Shown piece by piece: positions 29,804 through 38,921 of a stretch of 64,000 nucleotides of DNA; position 1 is the first letter of the stretch, and each line of letters starts with the position of its first letter. Source of the stretch: Actinoplanes cyaneus (GTDB lineage Bacteria > Actinomycetota > Actinomycetes > Mycobacteriales > Micromonosporaceae). The notes below the pieces were generated by a model that saw nothing but the letters and a program-made list of their open reading frames with translations, did no database searches and was not told where the DNA came from. Both the position numbers and the translations under genes were made by a program. The DNA is taken from NCBI RefSeq assembly GCF_016862095.1, contig NZ_BOMH01000016.1, positions 186,001 to 250,000 on the forward strand, in the 5' to 3' direction.

Positions 29804-30334
29804 ATGTCGAAGCTGGAGGAGAACGTGCCGATCACCGAGCTGATCCGGGTTTACGTGCCGGCCACCGTGCCGATGCTGGCGGCCCTGCGGGCGGAGGGCC
29901 GGCTCGGCGACGGGGCGACGGAGGCGCACGCGGTCACCCCCGCGCTCCGCGAGTGGTATGCGGAGGGCGACGAGGAGGAGTTGGAGTACGTGGCCTTCAC
30001 CCGAGCCGCGCAGGGTGCCCTGGAGCTGCTCCGCCACGACGCCGCCGCTCCTCGCCGCCGCGTGGTCGTCTCCGCTGACGTGCCGGCGGCGGCGCTGGTC
30101 CGGGAGGACGTCGAGCTGGGCTCGAGCACCGTCCGGCTGCCCGAGCCGATCCAGTTGGCGCAGGTGGCGAGCATTCACGTGGACGGCGCCGAGGCGGCCG
30201 AGGCAGTCGCCGCCGCCGCGGACGTGGTGACCGAGGCGCTGGCCGGCGATCCCGACGCGCAGTTCACCGTCGACGGCGCCGAGGACCACGAGCTGGAGTG
30301 GTACGCCGTCTCCGAACTCGACGAGCTGCTCTGA
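29804..30334 (+). CDS. Conserved actinobacterial protein of unknown function (DUF6912-like)
   Basis: 176 residues from ATG at 29804; a GTG at 29826 is out of frame and the conserved core starts at [19 protein letters not shown]. The [28 protein letters not shown] and [13 protein letters not shown] segments recur in this family. No membrane segment or catalytic motif is visible. Acidic overall. Function unknown. Confidence 0.75.
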   Translation: MSKLEENVPITELIRVYVPATVPMLAALRAEGRLGDGATEAHAVTPALREWYAEGDEEELEYVAFTRAAQGALELLRHDAAAPRRRVVVSADVPAAALVREDVELGSSTVRLPEPIQLAQVASIHVDGAEAAEAVAAAADVVTEALAGDPDAQFTVDGAEDHELEWYAVSELDELL

Positions 30335-30392
30335 CCGGCGGTCCGGAAGACCCGAATCCAAGATCAAGGTCTTCATTGCCCCGGTCCGCCGG
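30335..30392. terminator. Bipartite hairpin between convergent genes
   Basis: Outer stem CCGGCGG (30335-30341) / CCGCCGG (30386-30392) and inner stem GAAGACC (30346-30352) / GGTCTTC (30368-30374). It begins at the stop of the DUF6912-like gene and faces the convergent membrane-protein gene, so it can serve both. Confidence 0.6.
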
Positions 30393-30510
30393 GGTACAGA
30401 CCGTCGCTCCCGCGGGGACCCTTCCGGTCTGAGCAGGGCGCCGGCGCGCCCTGAACGCTCAGCCCGCAAGGGCGACGTCCGTGGCGGGGCGCGGTTACCC
30501 CGGAAACCCC

Positions 30511-31584
30511 TCAGGCCTGCTCCGCGTCCTCCGAGGAGGCAGCGGTCTTCGCCGGGGTCCTGGGCGCGGCCGGTGCTTCACCGGCCGGCTCGGCCGGGGT
30601 CTTGGGCTCGATCGGAGCGTCCCCGGCGGCAGCCCGGCTGACCGCCGGCGCCTCCTCGAAGCCGTCCTCGTCCTCGTCGCCGGCCGGCGACAGCGTCCGT
30701 CCGACAGCGACCATGGCGGTGAACGCCCCGACGAAGAGCACGATCAGCGCGCTGTTCAGCCTGTTCGTGCTGAGGATCTGCTGCACCGACGTCTCCAGCT
30801 CGCTGACCTTGCCGGCCAGGTCGAGCACCTGCGCGCCCGCCGTCCGCGTCAGGACCTCGGAGATCACCGTGAGCAGGCCCGCGCCGCCGCCCGCGACCAG
30901 GAAGAACGGCCAGCGCAGGTCGGCTCCGGCTCGGCGGCCGGCGCGCCGCAGCACGACGAAGGCGATCAGGCCGGCGGCGAGACCGCTGAGCACCGACTGC
31001 CCGTACGAGAAGTACTGGTTGGCATCGGCGGCGGCCTCGGTGGAGTCGTTGCCGAGCAGGTTCAGCACCGGCCCCTGCACGAAGTTGTCGTTGAGGATCA
31101 GGCCGACCAGGAAGACGCCGAGCGCGCCCCACCCGGTGGCCGCGATCACCGGCGGGATGCGCAGGCCGGCGAAGGCCCCGCCGATCGTGGCGGCGGCGGC
31201 GACCGTCCCGCCGACCGCGGCGTACATCGTGCCCTCGGTGTTGATCGTGAAGAGGACCAGCGCGCAGAGCACACCGACGAGCAGGCCGGTGGCGGTGCCG
31301 ACGGCGAACCGGGTGGTGGCGCCGAGCCGGCGGCGCGTGCTGACCAGGGTGATCACGAGCAGGGCGACGGCGGCGCCGGCCACGATGGCCGCCGAGACCG
31401 CGCCGGGCAGTGCATACGCCGTCGAGGTGACCTCCATCGCCGCGTCCGCCCAGCTGGTGATCTTGGCGCGGGCCGAGATCAGCATCCCGGCGGCCCAGGC
31501 GAGCGCGGCAACCGCCAGGAGGATCGCGGTGAGGCGCGGGACCTCGCGGGTCTCCGGGGCGGACTGAGGCTCGGGGTGGGTCAT
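30511..31584 (-). CDS. Multi-spanning membrane protein of unknown function
   Basis: 357 residues from ATG at 31584 (MTHPEPQSAPETREVP). About eight hydrophobic segments between residues 20 and 290, then a ~60-residue Pro/Ala/Glu-rich cytoplasmic-looking tail ending EDAEQA. No transporter signature is recognised. The gene is monocistronic and convergent with the DUF6912-like gene. Confidence 0.7.
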   Translation of the reverse strand: MTHPEPQSAPETREVPRLTAILLAVAALAWAAGMLISARAKITSWADAAMEVTSTAYALPGAVSAAIVAGAAVALLVITLVSTRRRLGATTRFAVGTATGLLVGVLCALVLFTINTEGTMYAAVGGTVAAAATIGGAFAGLRIPPVIAATGWGALGVFLVGLILNDNFVQGPVLNLLGNDSTEAAADANQYFSYGQSVLSGLAAGLIAFVVLRRAGRRAGADLRWPFFLVAGGGAGLLTVISEVLTRTAGAQVLDLAGKVSELETSVQQILSTNRLNSALIVLFVGAFTAMVAVGRTLSPAGDEDEDGFEEAPAVSRAAAGDAPIEPKTPAEPAGEAPAAPRTPAKTAASSEDAEQA

Positions 31585-31894
31585 GGGGCCAGGGTAATAG
31601 GCGAACCTGCGGGCCCCTGACCGGCCATCGCCGGAGCGACTGCTCCCACATGCGTTGAATGTCCGAATGTGCATGGCGACTCGCCCAGATTTAGGGCTTT
31701 CCTGCCTCGCCCTGCCTGTCTGACCGAATAGGTGCTCCATTTTAGCTGGTCAACTACGTGATGGGGCGCGAAACGCCCGGTCTGGGCGCTCGTTGTCGGA
31801 CTGTCTGTGCGGGACAGTCGTTTGTGGAGGCGCAAACTGGACGGATCGTGCGAAATCCTGGACGCCGGAGCGACAAAGTGGCAGCTTAGAAGGC
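31585..31894. promoter_or_regulatory. Divergent promoter region with operator-like inverted repeat
   Basis: About 310 bp between the membrane-protein gene (minus) and the PadR gene (plus). It contains GACTGTC (31799-31805) facing GACAGTC (31813-31819) across 7 bases, a good dimer site for the PadR protein or another regulator. Nothing else recognised. Confidence 0.4.
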
Positions 31895-32410
31895 ATGCCC
31901 GACTTCCAGATCAATCCCACGGCTGCCGCCTTGCTCGGCCTGCTTCACGAGGGGCCGATGACCGGCGGACAGCTCATGGCGGCTGCCGAACGCCGCCTCG
32001 GGCCCTACTGGTCGATGACGCGGAGCCAGGTTTACCGCGAATTGCCCGTACTGGCCGAAATGGGGTATGTCCGCCTCGGCAAGCCGGGTCCACGTTCCAG
32101 TCAGCCCTATGCGATCACCGCCTCCGGGAAGCGCGCCTTCGGGCGCTGGCTCACCGAGTCGCCCGGCCGGGACGCGCTGCGCAACCCGGTCGCGCTGCGA
32201 GTCGCTTTCGGTCAGCAACACAGCACCGAGCAGCTGCAGACGCTTTACACCACCGCCAACCAGTACCACTCCGAGGCGTTGGCGATGGCGAAGGAGCAGG
32301 CCAAGGAGGCGAAGAAGAACGACGACTCGTACGGCGCGGCCGCGCTGGAGTTCGCCGTCGCCTATCACAAGGCAGCGCTCACCTGGCTCAAGACCGTTCC
32401 GTCCGAATGA
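31895..32410 (+). CDS. PadR-family transcriptional regulator
   Basis: 171 residues from ATG at 31895 behind AGAAGG. Winged helix ~10-85: [49 protein letters not shown] (by position). The Vir-type C-terminal helical domain (~95-170) has a Lys/Glu-rich coil. PadR proteins are small-molecule-responsive repressors. Target not evident; the divergent membrane protein is a candidate. Confidence 0.9.
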   Translation: MPDFQINPTAAALLGLLHEGPMTGGQLMAAAERRLGPYWSMTRSQVYRELPVLAEMGYVRLGKPGPRSSQPYAITASGKRAFGRWLTESPGRDALRNPVALRVAFGQQHSTEQLQTLYTTANQYHSEALAMAKEQAKEAKKNDDSYGAAALEFAVAYHKAALTWLKTVPSE

Positions 32411-32462
32411 GTTGAGGACGCCCCGGCCAGTCAGCTGGCCGGGCGGCGTAAACTTGAGTGTC

Positions 32463-33575
32463 GTGACCGCTGCCGACTTCCCCGAGCAACTCAAAGCACT
32501 CGACGCCACCCTCCGCAACATCGAGAATGTCCTGGACGTCGACAAGTTGCGCCGTGACAAGGCGGATCTCGAGGAGCAGGCTTCCGCGCCCGATCTCTGG
32601 GACGACCAGGCGCGGGCGCAGGAGGTCAACAGCCGTCTGTCGTACGTCGCCGGGGAGATCTCCAAGCTGGAGCGGCTGCGCGGTCGTCTCGACGACGCCG
32701 GCCTGCTGCTGGAGATGGCCGAGGCGGAGAGTGACGCCGGCTCGGTCGAGGAGGTCGGTGCCGAGATCGCCACGCTGACCAAGGCGATCGACGAGATGGA
32801 GGTCCGCACCCTCCTCTCCGGGGAGTACGACTCCCGCGAGGCACTGGTCGCCATCCGTGCCGGGGCCGGAGGCGTGGACGCCGCCGACTTCGCCGAGATG
32901 CTGATGCGGATGTACCTGCGCTGGGCGGAGCGGCACGGTTACCCCACCGAGGTCTACGAGACGTCGTACGCGGAGGAGGCCGGCCTCAAGTCGGCCACCT
33001 TCACGGTCAAGGTTCCTTATGCCTACGGGACGCTGAGCGTCGAGTCGGGCACCCACCGGCTCGTCCGGATCAGCCCGTTCGACAACCAGGGCCGCCGGCA
33101 GACCAGCTTCGCCGGTGTCGAGGTGATGCCGGTCGTCGAGCAGACCGACCACATCGACATCCCGGAGAACGAGCTGAAGGTCGACGTCTACCGGTCGTCC
33201 GGTCCGGGCGGGCAGAGCGTCAACACGACCGACTCGGCGGTGCGGCTGACGCACATTCCGACCGGCATCGTCGTCACGTGCCAGAACGAGAAGTCACAGC
33301 TGCAGAACAAGGCGTCCGCTTTGCGTGTCCTCCAGGCCCGTCTGCTGGAGCGCATCCGCCAGGAGGAGCGGGCCAAGATGGCCGATCTGAAGCACGACAC
33401 CACCGGTTCGTGGGGCGACCAGATGCGTTCGTACGTCCTGCACCCGTACCAAATGGTGAAGGATCTGCGCACCGAGTACGAGACCGGCAACCCCTCGTCG
33501 GTCTTCGACGGCGACGTGGACGGTTTCATCGAGGCGGGTATCCGGTGGCGCAAGCAGAACGAGATCGCCGCCTAG
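32463..33575 (+). CDS. prfB: Peptide chain release factor 2
   Basis: 370 residues from GTG at 32463. GGQ motif at 249-251 ([10 protein letters not shown]) triggers peptide release. SPFDNQG carries the SPF tripeptide that reads UGA/UAA, which marks RF2 rather than RF1. The frame is continuous, so there is no programmed +1 frameshift of the E. coli kind. Upstream of ftsE-ftsX-smpB-ssrA, the common actinobacterial order. Confidence 0.96.
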   Translation: MTAADFPEQLKALDATLRNIENVLDVDKLRRDKADLEEQASAPDLWDDQARAQEVNSRLSYVAGEISKLERLRGRLDDAGLLLEMAEAESDAGSVEEVGAEIATLTKAIDEMEVRTLLSGEYDSREALVAIRAGAGGVDAADFAEMLMRMYLRWAERHGYPTEVYETSYAEEAGLKSATFTVKVPYAYGTLSVESGTHRLVRISPFDNQGRRQTSFAGVEVMPVVEQTDHIDIPENELKVDVYRSSGPGGQSVNTTDSAVRLTHIPTGIVVTCQNEKSQLQNKASALRVLQARLLERIRQEERAKMADLKHDTTGSWGDQMRSYVLHPYQMVKDLRTEYETGNPSSVFDGDVDGFIEAGIRWRKQNEIAA

Positions 33576-33679
33576 GCGCTCCCGTGACGTTGAGCGACCT
33601 TATCTGAACGCTCGGTCAGGTGAGGTCGGCTCAGTTTTGTTGTTGCCGCAGGTGGCGAAGATTCCCGACCCCGGCGGAC

Positions 33680-33707
33680 TTGGCGAATTCGTTACACCGC
33701 GTAGACT
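33680..33707 (+). promoter_or_regulatory. Leaderless promoter of ftsE
   Basis: TTGGCG (33680-33685), 16 bases, TAGACT (33702-33707); the GTG of ftsE starts 9 bases after the -10, so transcription would begin at or next to the start codon. Confidence 0.55.
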
Positions 33708-33715
33708 CCACTCCC

Positions 33716-34396
33716 GTGATTCAGCTCGAGAACGTGACGAAGACGTATCCGAAGGCGTCTCGGCCGTCGTTGGACAATGTCAACGTCGGGATCGAGAAGG
33801 GTGAGTTCGTCTTCTTCATCGGCCCTTCAGGTTCCGGTAAGTCGACGATCATCAAGCTGTTGCTGAAGGAGGTCCAGGCGACGCGCGGCAAGGTTGTCGT
33901 GAACGCCAAGGACGTCACTTCGCTACGCTCCTGGAAGGTCCCGCACTTCCGCCGCTCGATCGGTTGCGTCTTCCAGGATTTCCGCCTGCTTCCCAACCGC
34001 ACCGCGTATGAGAACGTCGCGTTCGCTCTCGAGGTGATCGGCAAGACCAAGGCCGTCGCCCGGCGCGTCGTTCCCGAGGTGCTCGAGCTGGTCGGTCTCG
34101 GCGGTAAGGAGCACCGCTACCCCCACGAGCTCTCCGGTGGTGAGCAGCAGCGTGTCGCGGTGGCCCGGGCCTTCGTGAACCGGCCGCTGATCCTGCTCGC
34201 CGACGAGCCCACCGGTAACCTCGACCCGGACACGTCGATCGAGATCATGCGACTGCTCGACCGGATCAACCGGACCGGCACGACCGTCGTGATGGTCACG
34301 CACGACTCCAACATCGTCAACCAGATGCGTCGCCGGGTCATCGAGATCGAGAGCGGACGGATCGTTCGTGACCAGGCCCGCGGTGTTTACGGCTGA
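33716..34396 (+). CDS. ftsE: Cell-division ATP-binding protein FtsE
   Basis: 226 residues from GTG at 33716. Walker A GPSGSGKS (36-43), Q-loop VFQDFRLL, signature LSGGEQQR, Walker [15 protein letters not shown] and H-loop VTHDSN. It pairs with FtsX to transmit ATP hydrolysis across the membrane to a periplasmic-side wall hydrolase. 67 bp before ftsX. Confidence 0.97.
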   Translation: MIQLENVTKTYPKASRPSLDNVNVGIEKGEFVFFIGPSGSGKSTIIKLLLKEVQATRGKVVVNAKDVTSLRSWKVPHFRRSIGCVFQDFRLLPNRTAYENVAFALEVIGKTKAVARRVVPEVLELVGLGGKEHRYPHELSGGEQQRVAVARAFVNRPLILLADEPTGNLDPDTSIEIMRLLDRINRTGTTVVMVTHDSNIVNQMRRRVIEIESGRIVRDQARGVYG

Positions 34397-34462
34397 GACC
34401 GGCTCCGCCCCCATGTTCAATGCTGAAGCAGTAACACGCGGAGTCCTGGAAGGATCCCCCCG

Positions 34463-35338
34463 ATGCGCGTGAGATACGTCCTCAACGAGGTCCTGGTGGG
34501 CCTGTGGCGTAACGTCACCATGACGATCGCCATGATCATCACCATTACGGTCTCGTTGGGCATGCTGGGCGCCAGCGTGCTGATGTACTTGCAGGTCGAC
34601 CGTATGAAGGACTTCTACTACGGCGAGATCGAGGTCTCGGTCTTCCTCGCGGACAACGTCGAGGATGCACAGGTCCAGGCGCTCAAGCAGCAGATCGACG
34701 CGAACCCTCTGGTCAAGTCGGCCACCTACGAGAGCAAGGAAGACGCGCTCAAGCGCTTCCAGGTCCTCTACGCCGACACGCCCGACTTCGTGAGCGCCGT
34801 GAACGCCGACAGCCTGCCGCAGTCCTTCCGGGTGAAGCTGAAGAACCCCGAGGACTACGACAAGTTCAACGAGGAGTTCAAGGGCGCCACCGGAGTCCAG
34901 CGCATCATCGATCAGAAAGAGCTGCTGGAGAAGGTGTTCAACATCTTCAACTCGGTTCAGCTGATGTCACTGGTGTTCGCGATAGTGATGGCCGCGGCCG
35001 CCGTGCTCCTGGTGGGTAACACCATCCAGGTCGCCGCGTACAGCAAACGGCGAGAAGTCGCGGTCATGAAGTTGGTCGGCGCGTCCAACTGGTTCGTCCA
35101 GGCCCCGTTCGTCCTCGAGGCGGTGGTGGCCGGCGCGATCGGCGCGATCCTCGGCTTCGTCGGGCTGTTCATCGGCAAGGTCGTCCTGCTGGACAACAAG
35201 CTGCAGGCTCTCACCGCGATCCTGACCCCGGTGCCGAACGGCAACGTCTGGCTGATGTTGCCGCTGCTGGTGGGTGTCGGCGCGCTGCTGAGCGCCGCGA
35301 CCGCATGGATCACGCTCCGGTTCTACCTCAAGGTCTGA
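34463..35338 (+). CDS. ftsX: Cell-division permease-like protein FtsX
   Basis: 291 residues from ATG at 34463 with GGAAGGA upstream. One N-terminal membrane helix (~20-43), an extracellular domain ~45-160 that binds the hydrolase activator, then three helices at ~172-195, ~215-245 and ~265-288. Typical FtsX architecture. Ends in a perfect terminator. Confidence 0.96.
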   Translation: MRVRYVLNEVLVGLWRNVTMTIAMIITITVSLGMLGASVLMYLQVDRMKDFYYGEIEVSVFLADNVEDAQVQALKQQIDANPLVKSATYESKEDALKRFQVLYADTPDFVSAVNADSLPQSFRVKLKNPEDYDKFNEEFKGATGVQRIIDQKELLEKVFNIFNSVQLMSLVFAIVMAAAAVLLVGNTIQVAAYSKRREVAVMKLVGASNWFVQAPFVLEAVVAGAIGAILGFVGLFIGKVVLLDNKLQALTAILTPVPNGNVWLMLPLLVGVGALLSAATAWITLRFYLKV

Positions 35339-35360
35339 CCCCGAGAGGGACTTCTGTGCC

Positions 35361-35392
35361 GAAGGCCGCGACCCGACAGGGTCGCGGCCTTC
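35361..35392 (+). terminator. Perfect terminator hairpin after ftsX
   Basis: GAAGGCCGCGACCC (35361-35374) pairs perfectly with GGGTCGCGGCCTTC (35379-35392) around GACA. It separates ftsEX from the M23 gene, which must have its own promoter. Confidence 0.85.
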
Positions 35393-35431
35393 GGGCGGTT
35401 TAGAGGCATCCGGGCGATTAGTCGGAGTACG

Positions 35432-36688
35432 GTGACTCCGGTGAGGTACCGCCGTCCGAATCCCCTGCTGACCCTCGTCCTCTGCCTGATCAGCGCCGTC
35501 GGACCCAGCGTGGCCCTGCCCGTGCCCGCGATGGCCGACCGCGACGACGCCTCCAAGGCGGCCCAGGCCGTACGTCGCGCCGAAGCTCTTCTGGAGAACG
35601 CCGGAGCCGCCGCCCGGGCAGCCGCCCGCCGCCTCGCCGTCGCCTCCGCCGCGCTCCCGGCAGCCCAGCACCGGGTGGCAGCGGCCCGCGGCGTCGTCGT
35701 CGCCACCCGGGTCCAGGCCGCCACCGCCCGCACCCGCGCGGACGCCGCCCGGCAGGATTACCAGCAGGTCACCGCGGAGTGGACGGCCGCCCAGGAGCGG
35801 GTCGCCGGCGCGCGCGACCGGGTCACGCAGATCGCCCGGGAAAGCTACATGGGCAGCGGCTCGATCACCCGCTTCAACCTGCTCGTCTCGGCCACCGGCC
35901 CGGCCGACCTGATGGACCGGATGAGCCTGGTCGACACGCTGGTCCGCAACGAGAACGCCGAGGTGCGCCGCCTGATCGGCGCGCGGCGCGAGGCACGTGC
36001 CGCACAGGACCGGGCCGGCGCGGCGAAACGCGCCGCCGAGCTCGCCGAGGCCGAGGCGGCCGCGAAACTGCACGCCGCGCAGACCGCGCAGGCCGAGGCG
36101 GTCCGCGCCCGGCGCGACGTCTACCAGCTCGTGCTGGCCCGGCGGACGGCGCTGGCCGCGGCGAACGCCCAGCGCGCGACAGTGCTCGTGCAGTACCGGG
36201 CGGCGGTCCTGGCCGAGCGGAAGACCCGATCCAGCATGCGCGGCTGGGAGACCCGCTCCGGGTACCGGCGGCAGTATCACGGACGGCTGCTGATGCCCGT
36301 ACACGGATGGAAGAGCAGCGATTACGGCAACCGTTACGACCCGTACTACCGCGTCTGGCAACTGCACGCCGGAACCGACTTCGCGGCCGGTTCGGGAACG
36401 CCCATCCGGGTCGCGGCGCCCGGCCGGGTGATCCAGGCGGGCTGGCGCGGGGGGTACGGCAACTACACCTGCGTCAGCCACGGGCGGGTCATGGGGACGA
36501 GCTTCTCCACCTGTTACGGCCACCAGTCCCGGATCTACGTCCATGTCGGGCAGTACGTCCGGCAGGGCCAGATCATCGGACTGGTCGGCAGCACCGGTGC
36601 CTCCACCGGCGCGCACCTGCACTTCGAGACCCGTTTCGGTGGCGCGCCCCGGAATCCGCTGAATTATCTGCCGCCCTGCCTTTGTTAG
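35432..36688 (+). CDS. M23 endopeptidase with coiled coil, probable FtsEX-controlled wall hydrolase
   Basis: 418 residues from GTG at 35432 (GTG at 35441 also possible). Signal peptide ending [10 protein letters not shown], a long Ala/Arg-rich coiled coil (~37-265), then a LytM/M23 domain with zinc ligands in HAGTDFA and GAHLHFE and the GNRYDPYY loop. The layout matches EnvC-like proteins and mycobacterial FtsEX targets such as RipC. Position immediately downstream of ftsEX supports that role. All M23 zinc ligands appear intact, so it should be a hydrolase and not merely an activator; this is inference. Confidence 0.9.
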   Translation: MTPVRYRRPNPLLTLVLCLISAVGPSVALPVPAMADRDDASKAAQAVRRAEALLENAGAAARAAARRLAVASAALPAAQHRVAAARGVVVATRVQAATARTRADAARQDYQQVTAEWTAAQERVAGARDRVTQIARESYMGSGSITRFNLLVSATGPADLMDRMSLVDTLVRNENAEVRRLIGARREARAAQDRAGAAKRAAELAEAEAAAKLHAAQTAQAEAVRARRDVYQLVLARRTALAAANAQRATVLVQYRAAVLAERKTRSSMRGWETRSGYRRQYHGRLLMPVHGWKSSDYGNRYDPYYRVWQLHAGTDFAAGSGTPIRVAAPGRVIQAGWRGGYGNYTCVSHGRVMGTSFSTCYGHQSRIYVHVGQYVRQGQIIGLVGSTGASTGAHLHFETRFGGAPRNPLNYLPPCLC

Positions 36689-36725
36689 AGTTCACAAGCC
36701 GATCAATCAGCAGGGGGTTCCAGGT

Positions 36726-37202
36726 ATGCCACGCGAACAGGGGCGCAAGCTCGTCGCCTCCAACCGCAAGGCGTACCACGACTACGCGATCCTCGACACG
36801 TACGAGGCGGGCATGGTCCTGACCGGCACCGAGGTGAAGTCGCTGCGCGCCGGCCGCTCCTCGCTCGTCGACGCGTTCGGCCACGAGAACCACGGCGAGA
36901 TCTTCCTGCACGGCATGCACATCCCGGAGTACACGCAGGGCACCTGGACCAACCACGAGCCCCGCCGGGTCCGCAAGCTGCTGCTCAAGCGCGACGAGAT
37001 CGCCAAGATCATGGGCAAGCTGCGGGACGACGGCGTCACGCTGGTCCCGCTCTCGGTCTACTTCCAGAACGGGTATGCGAAGGTCGAGCTCGGCGTCGCC
37101 AAGGGCAAGAAGAGTTACGACAAGCGCCAGGACCTGGCCGCCCGGGACGCGAAGAAGGAGATCAACCGTGCCCTGGGCCGCCGTGCCAAGGGCATGGCCT
37201 AG
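36726..37202 (+). CDS. smpB: SsrA-binding protein SmpB
   Basis: 158 residues. Typical motifs: [49 protein letters not shown] and the basic tail [25 protein letters not shown] that enters the decoding centre. It delivers tmRNA to stalled ribosomes. The tmRNA gene lies 800 bp downstream. Confidence 0.97.
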   Translation: MPREQGRKLVASNRKAYHDYAILDTYEAGMVLTGTEVKSLRAGRSSLVDAFGHENHGEIFLHGMHIPEYTQGTWTNHEPRRVRKLLLKRDEIAKIMGKLRDDGVTLVPLSVYFQNGYAKVELGVAKGKKSYDKRQDLAARDAKKEINRALGRRAKGMA

Positions 37203-37299
37203 GGGTTATCCTGCCCCGCCAGGCTTGTTGATCACTCTGTCCCGGCGGTGACCCCGCGGGGTGAGCCCCAGCTCGACTCTTCCTCGAGGAGACCGGCCC

Positions 37300-37989
37300 T
37301 TGTCTGCCAACTCCAAGCACCGCGATCGTCAGTTCTTCATCGCTCGCGGAGTCTTCGGCCTGGCCGGGGCGATCCTGGTCGCCCTGGTCGTGTTCATCGC
37401 CGTGCGTGCCGGTGGCACCGCGTCGGCCGGCGAGTCGCCGACGATCGTGCAGCCCTCGGCCGACCTGCAGGCCGCCGAGTCGACCACGGTCCCGCTGCCG
37501 CCGGAGTCCGCGCCGGGCACCACCGCCCCGTCGGTCTCACCGTCGGCCCCGGCTTCCGCGTCGCCCTCGCCGTCCAAGTCGGTCTCCGCCAGCCCCTCGA
37601 AGAGTTCGGTCTCCCCGAAACCGTCGAAGTCGTCCGCGAGCCCCAAGCCGTCCGTGACGAAGACCACCCCGCCGCCACCGCCCGTGGACGAGCTGAGCGC
37701 CAACTGCTCCACCAACTCCTGGAACAACGGGTTCATCACCACCGTGAGGGTCACCAACAAAGGCTCGCAGGCTCACCGGTTCACGGTGACCGTCTCGTAC
37801 TCGTCCAGCGCCAAGGTTGTCTCCGGCCCGTGGAGCAACGCCCGGACGACCAACGGCAACGGCGGCGCACTGAGCTTCGAGGGCAACGCGCCACTGGCCG
37901 CTGGAAGCAGCACCATGTTCGGTTTCCAGGGCTCAGGCACCAACAACGTGAAGCAGTCCGGGTGCTCGGTGGCGGTTGTCGGAGGGTGA
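37300..37989 (+). CDS. Membrane-anchored protein with CBM2-like domain
   Basis: 229 residues from TTG at 37300, preferred over GTG at 37261 because GAGGAG ends about 9 bases before it. One membrane helix (~15-37: VFGLAGAILVALVVFIAVRAGG), a long Ser/Pro/Lys stalk (~60-125), and a C-terminal ~90-residue domain bounded by two cysteines (NCSTNSWNNGFITTVRVTNKG ... FGFQGSG ... SGCSV) that follows the CBM2 pattern: W-x-x-GF, V-x-V-x-N-x-G, S-x-x-x-FGF. A tight surface-exposed carbohydrate or wall binder is likely. The canonical surface tryptophans are reduced to W in NSWN and GPWSN. Confidence 0.7.
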   Translation: MSANSKHRDRQFFIARGVFGLAGAILVALVVFIAVRAGGTASAGESPTIVQPSADLQAAESTTVPLPPESAPGTTAPSVSPSAPASASPSPSKSVSASPSKSSVSPKPSKSSASPKPSVTKTTPPPPPVDELSANCSTNSWNNGFITTVRVTNKGSQAHRFTVTVSYSSSAKVVSGPWSNARTTNGNGGALSFEGNAPLAAGSSTMFGFQGSGTNNVKQSGCSVAVVGG

Positions 37990-38019
37990 GCTACGATTGT
38001 CGGGCTGTACCAATATCCA

Positions 38020-38401
38020 GGGGGTGACTGGTTTCGACTTCGTACGTGGAGACAGGGGAAGCGAGCCGAGGAAGCCGACGTCGTCTCGAGAATCGGTCGT
38101 CGGAAACTTATAAGCGCCAACTCTAAGTTTGACGCTGACCAGTACGCTCTCGCCGCCTGAGGCAAGTAGCGTGGTCTGTCGGTCTGGGAGCGCCTCCGTC
38201 CCAGCTGCCGGCATCAGCTAGGAGGCTGGCCAACCGGTCCCGGTCGCGGGGACCGCACGGCGAGATCAATCTGCGACTGGGCCCATCGTCCGGACTTGCT
38301 CACGTGAGCCGGAGGGCCGAGTAGGGATGTAGTGAGCTGCGCTCGGAGAAGCCCTGACAAAGCAACGAAGGACCCGGGTTCGATTCCCGGCACCTCCACC
38401 A
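38020..38401 (+). ncRNA. ssrA: tmRNA
   Basis: The 5' end GGGGGTGACTGG pairs with the 3' acceptor CACCTCC; the T-arm GGGTTCGATTCCC and encoded CCA end at 38401. The mRNA-like part resumes at GCC after TAAGC and encodes the tag ANSKFDADQYALAA followed by TGA. The LAA end is the usual protease recognition signal. With SmpB it rescues stalled ribosomes. Confidence 0.95.
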
Positions 38402-38921
38402 GTGGAGGCTTACTTGACCCCGCGAGAGCGGGCGACGGTTCACCCGCAGCGGCGGCGCCCATGGCGCCGCCGCTGTCGTTTCGGGCCTCGGTGACCAGCG
38501 GCAACACGAGGTCCGACATCTTCTCGGCGGCCACATACGGCCCGTTCTTGTCGCTGTCGAAGTAGATCTTCGCGGTCGAGTGCGCGCCGGCCGCGCTGCC
38601 CGGCCCGGCGGTATAACTCCCGCGGGTCAGCGAGCAGGCCGAGGAGGTAGAGCATCAGGCGAGCCGTCATCTCCCGAACGGCCGGTCGTCCGGGCCACGG
38701 TCGTCGGTGTCGAGCGCGTTAGCGCTCCGGTGTCGCGCAGCATCAGCGCTCGCCTCGGCTGGCAGGTTCCGCTCGCCTCGGCTGGCAGGTTCGACCGGAG
38801 GCGCAGGGAGTCGGATCGCTGGGGGACTGGGAGGCACGATCCGACATCACCGGAACGGATGATCTATCCGATTGTGCTAGCGTGTGAACGGATAAGTAAT
38901 CCGTTTCTGATGGGAGCACAG
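38402..38921. other. Gene-free stretch after tmRNA, with direct repeat and possible integrase scar
   Basis: A perfect 22-bp direct repeat GCTCGCCTCGGCTGGCAGGTTC starts at 38748 and 38771. On the minus strand, 38440-38640 stays open and reads HSTAKIYFDSDKNGPYVAAEKM then SDLVLPLVTEAR. It ends against the tmRNA 3' end and may be the scar of an element once inserted there. No intact gene. The right end holds two operators. Confidence 0.35.
38854..38905 (+). promoter_or_regulatory. Two copies of an operator upstream of the SDR gene
   Basis: AACGGAT-GATCT-ATCCGAT (38854-38872) and AACGGAT-AAGTA-ATCCGTT (38887-38905) share the same 7-5-7 inverted-repeat layout and are spaced 33 bp centre to centre, about three helical turns. 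They lie 17-68 bases before the ATG. Likely sites for a TetR-type repressor whose gene is not in the window. Confidence 0.65.

Noticed and set aside
30578..31651. Alternative frame over the 357-residue membrane protein
   Set aside because: Arg/Gly/Pro-rich shadow; the frame chosen has clear membrane helices.
32454..32560. Programmed frameshift in prfB
   Set aside because: The frame is continuous from GTG 32463 with no in-frame UGA or Shine-Dalgarno-like CTTTGA slip site.
38214..38534. Minus-strand frame containing VEVPGIEPGS
   Set aside because: Its lower part is the tmRNA acceptor/T-arm in antisense; only the upper part is discussed as a possible scar.
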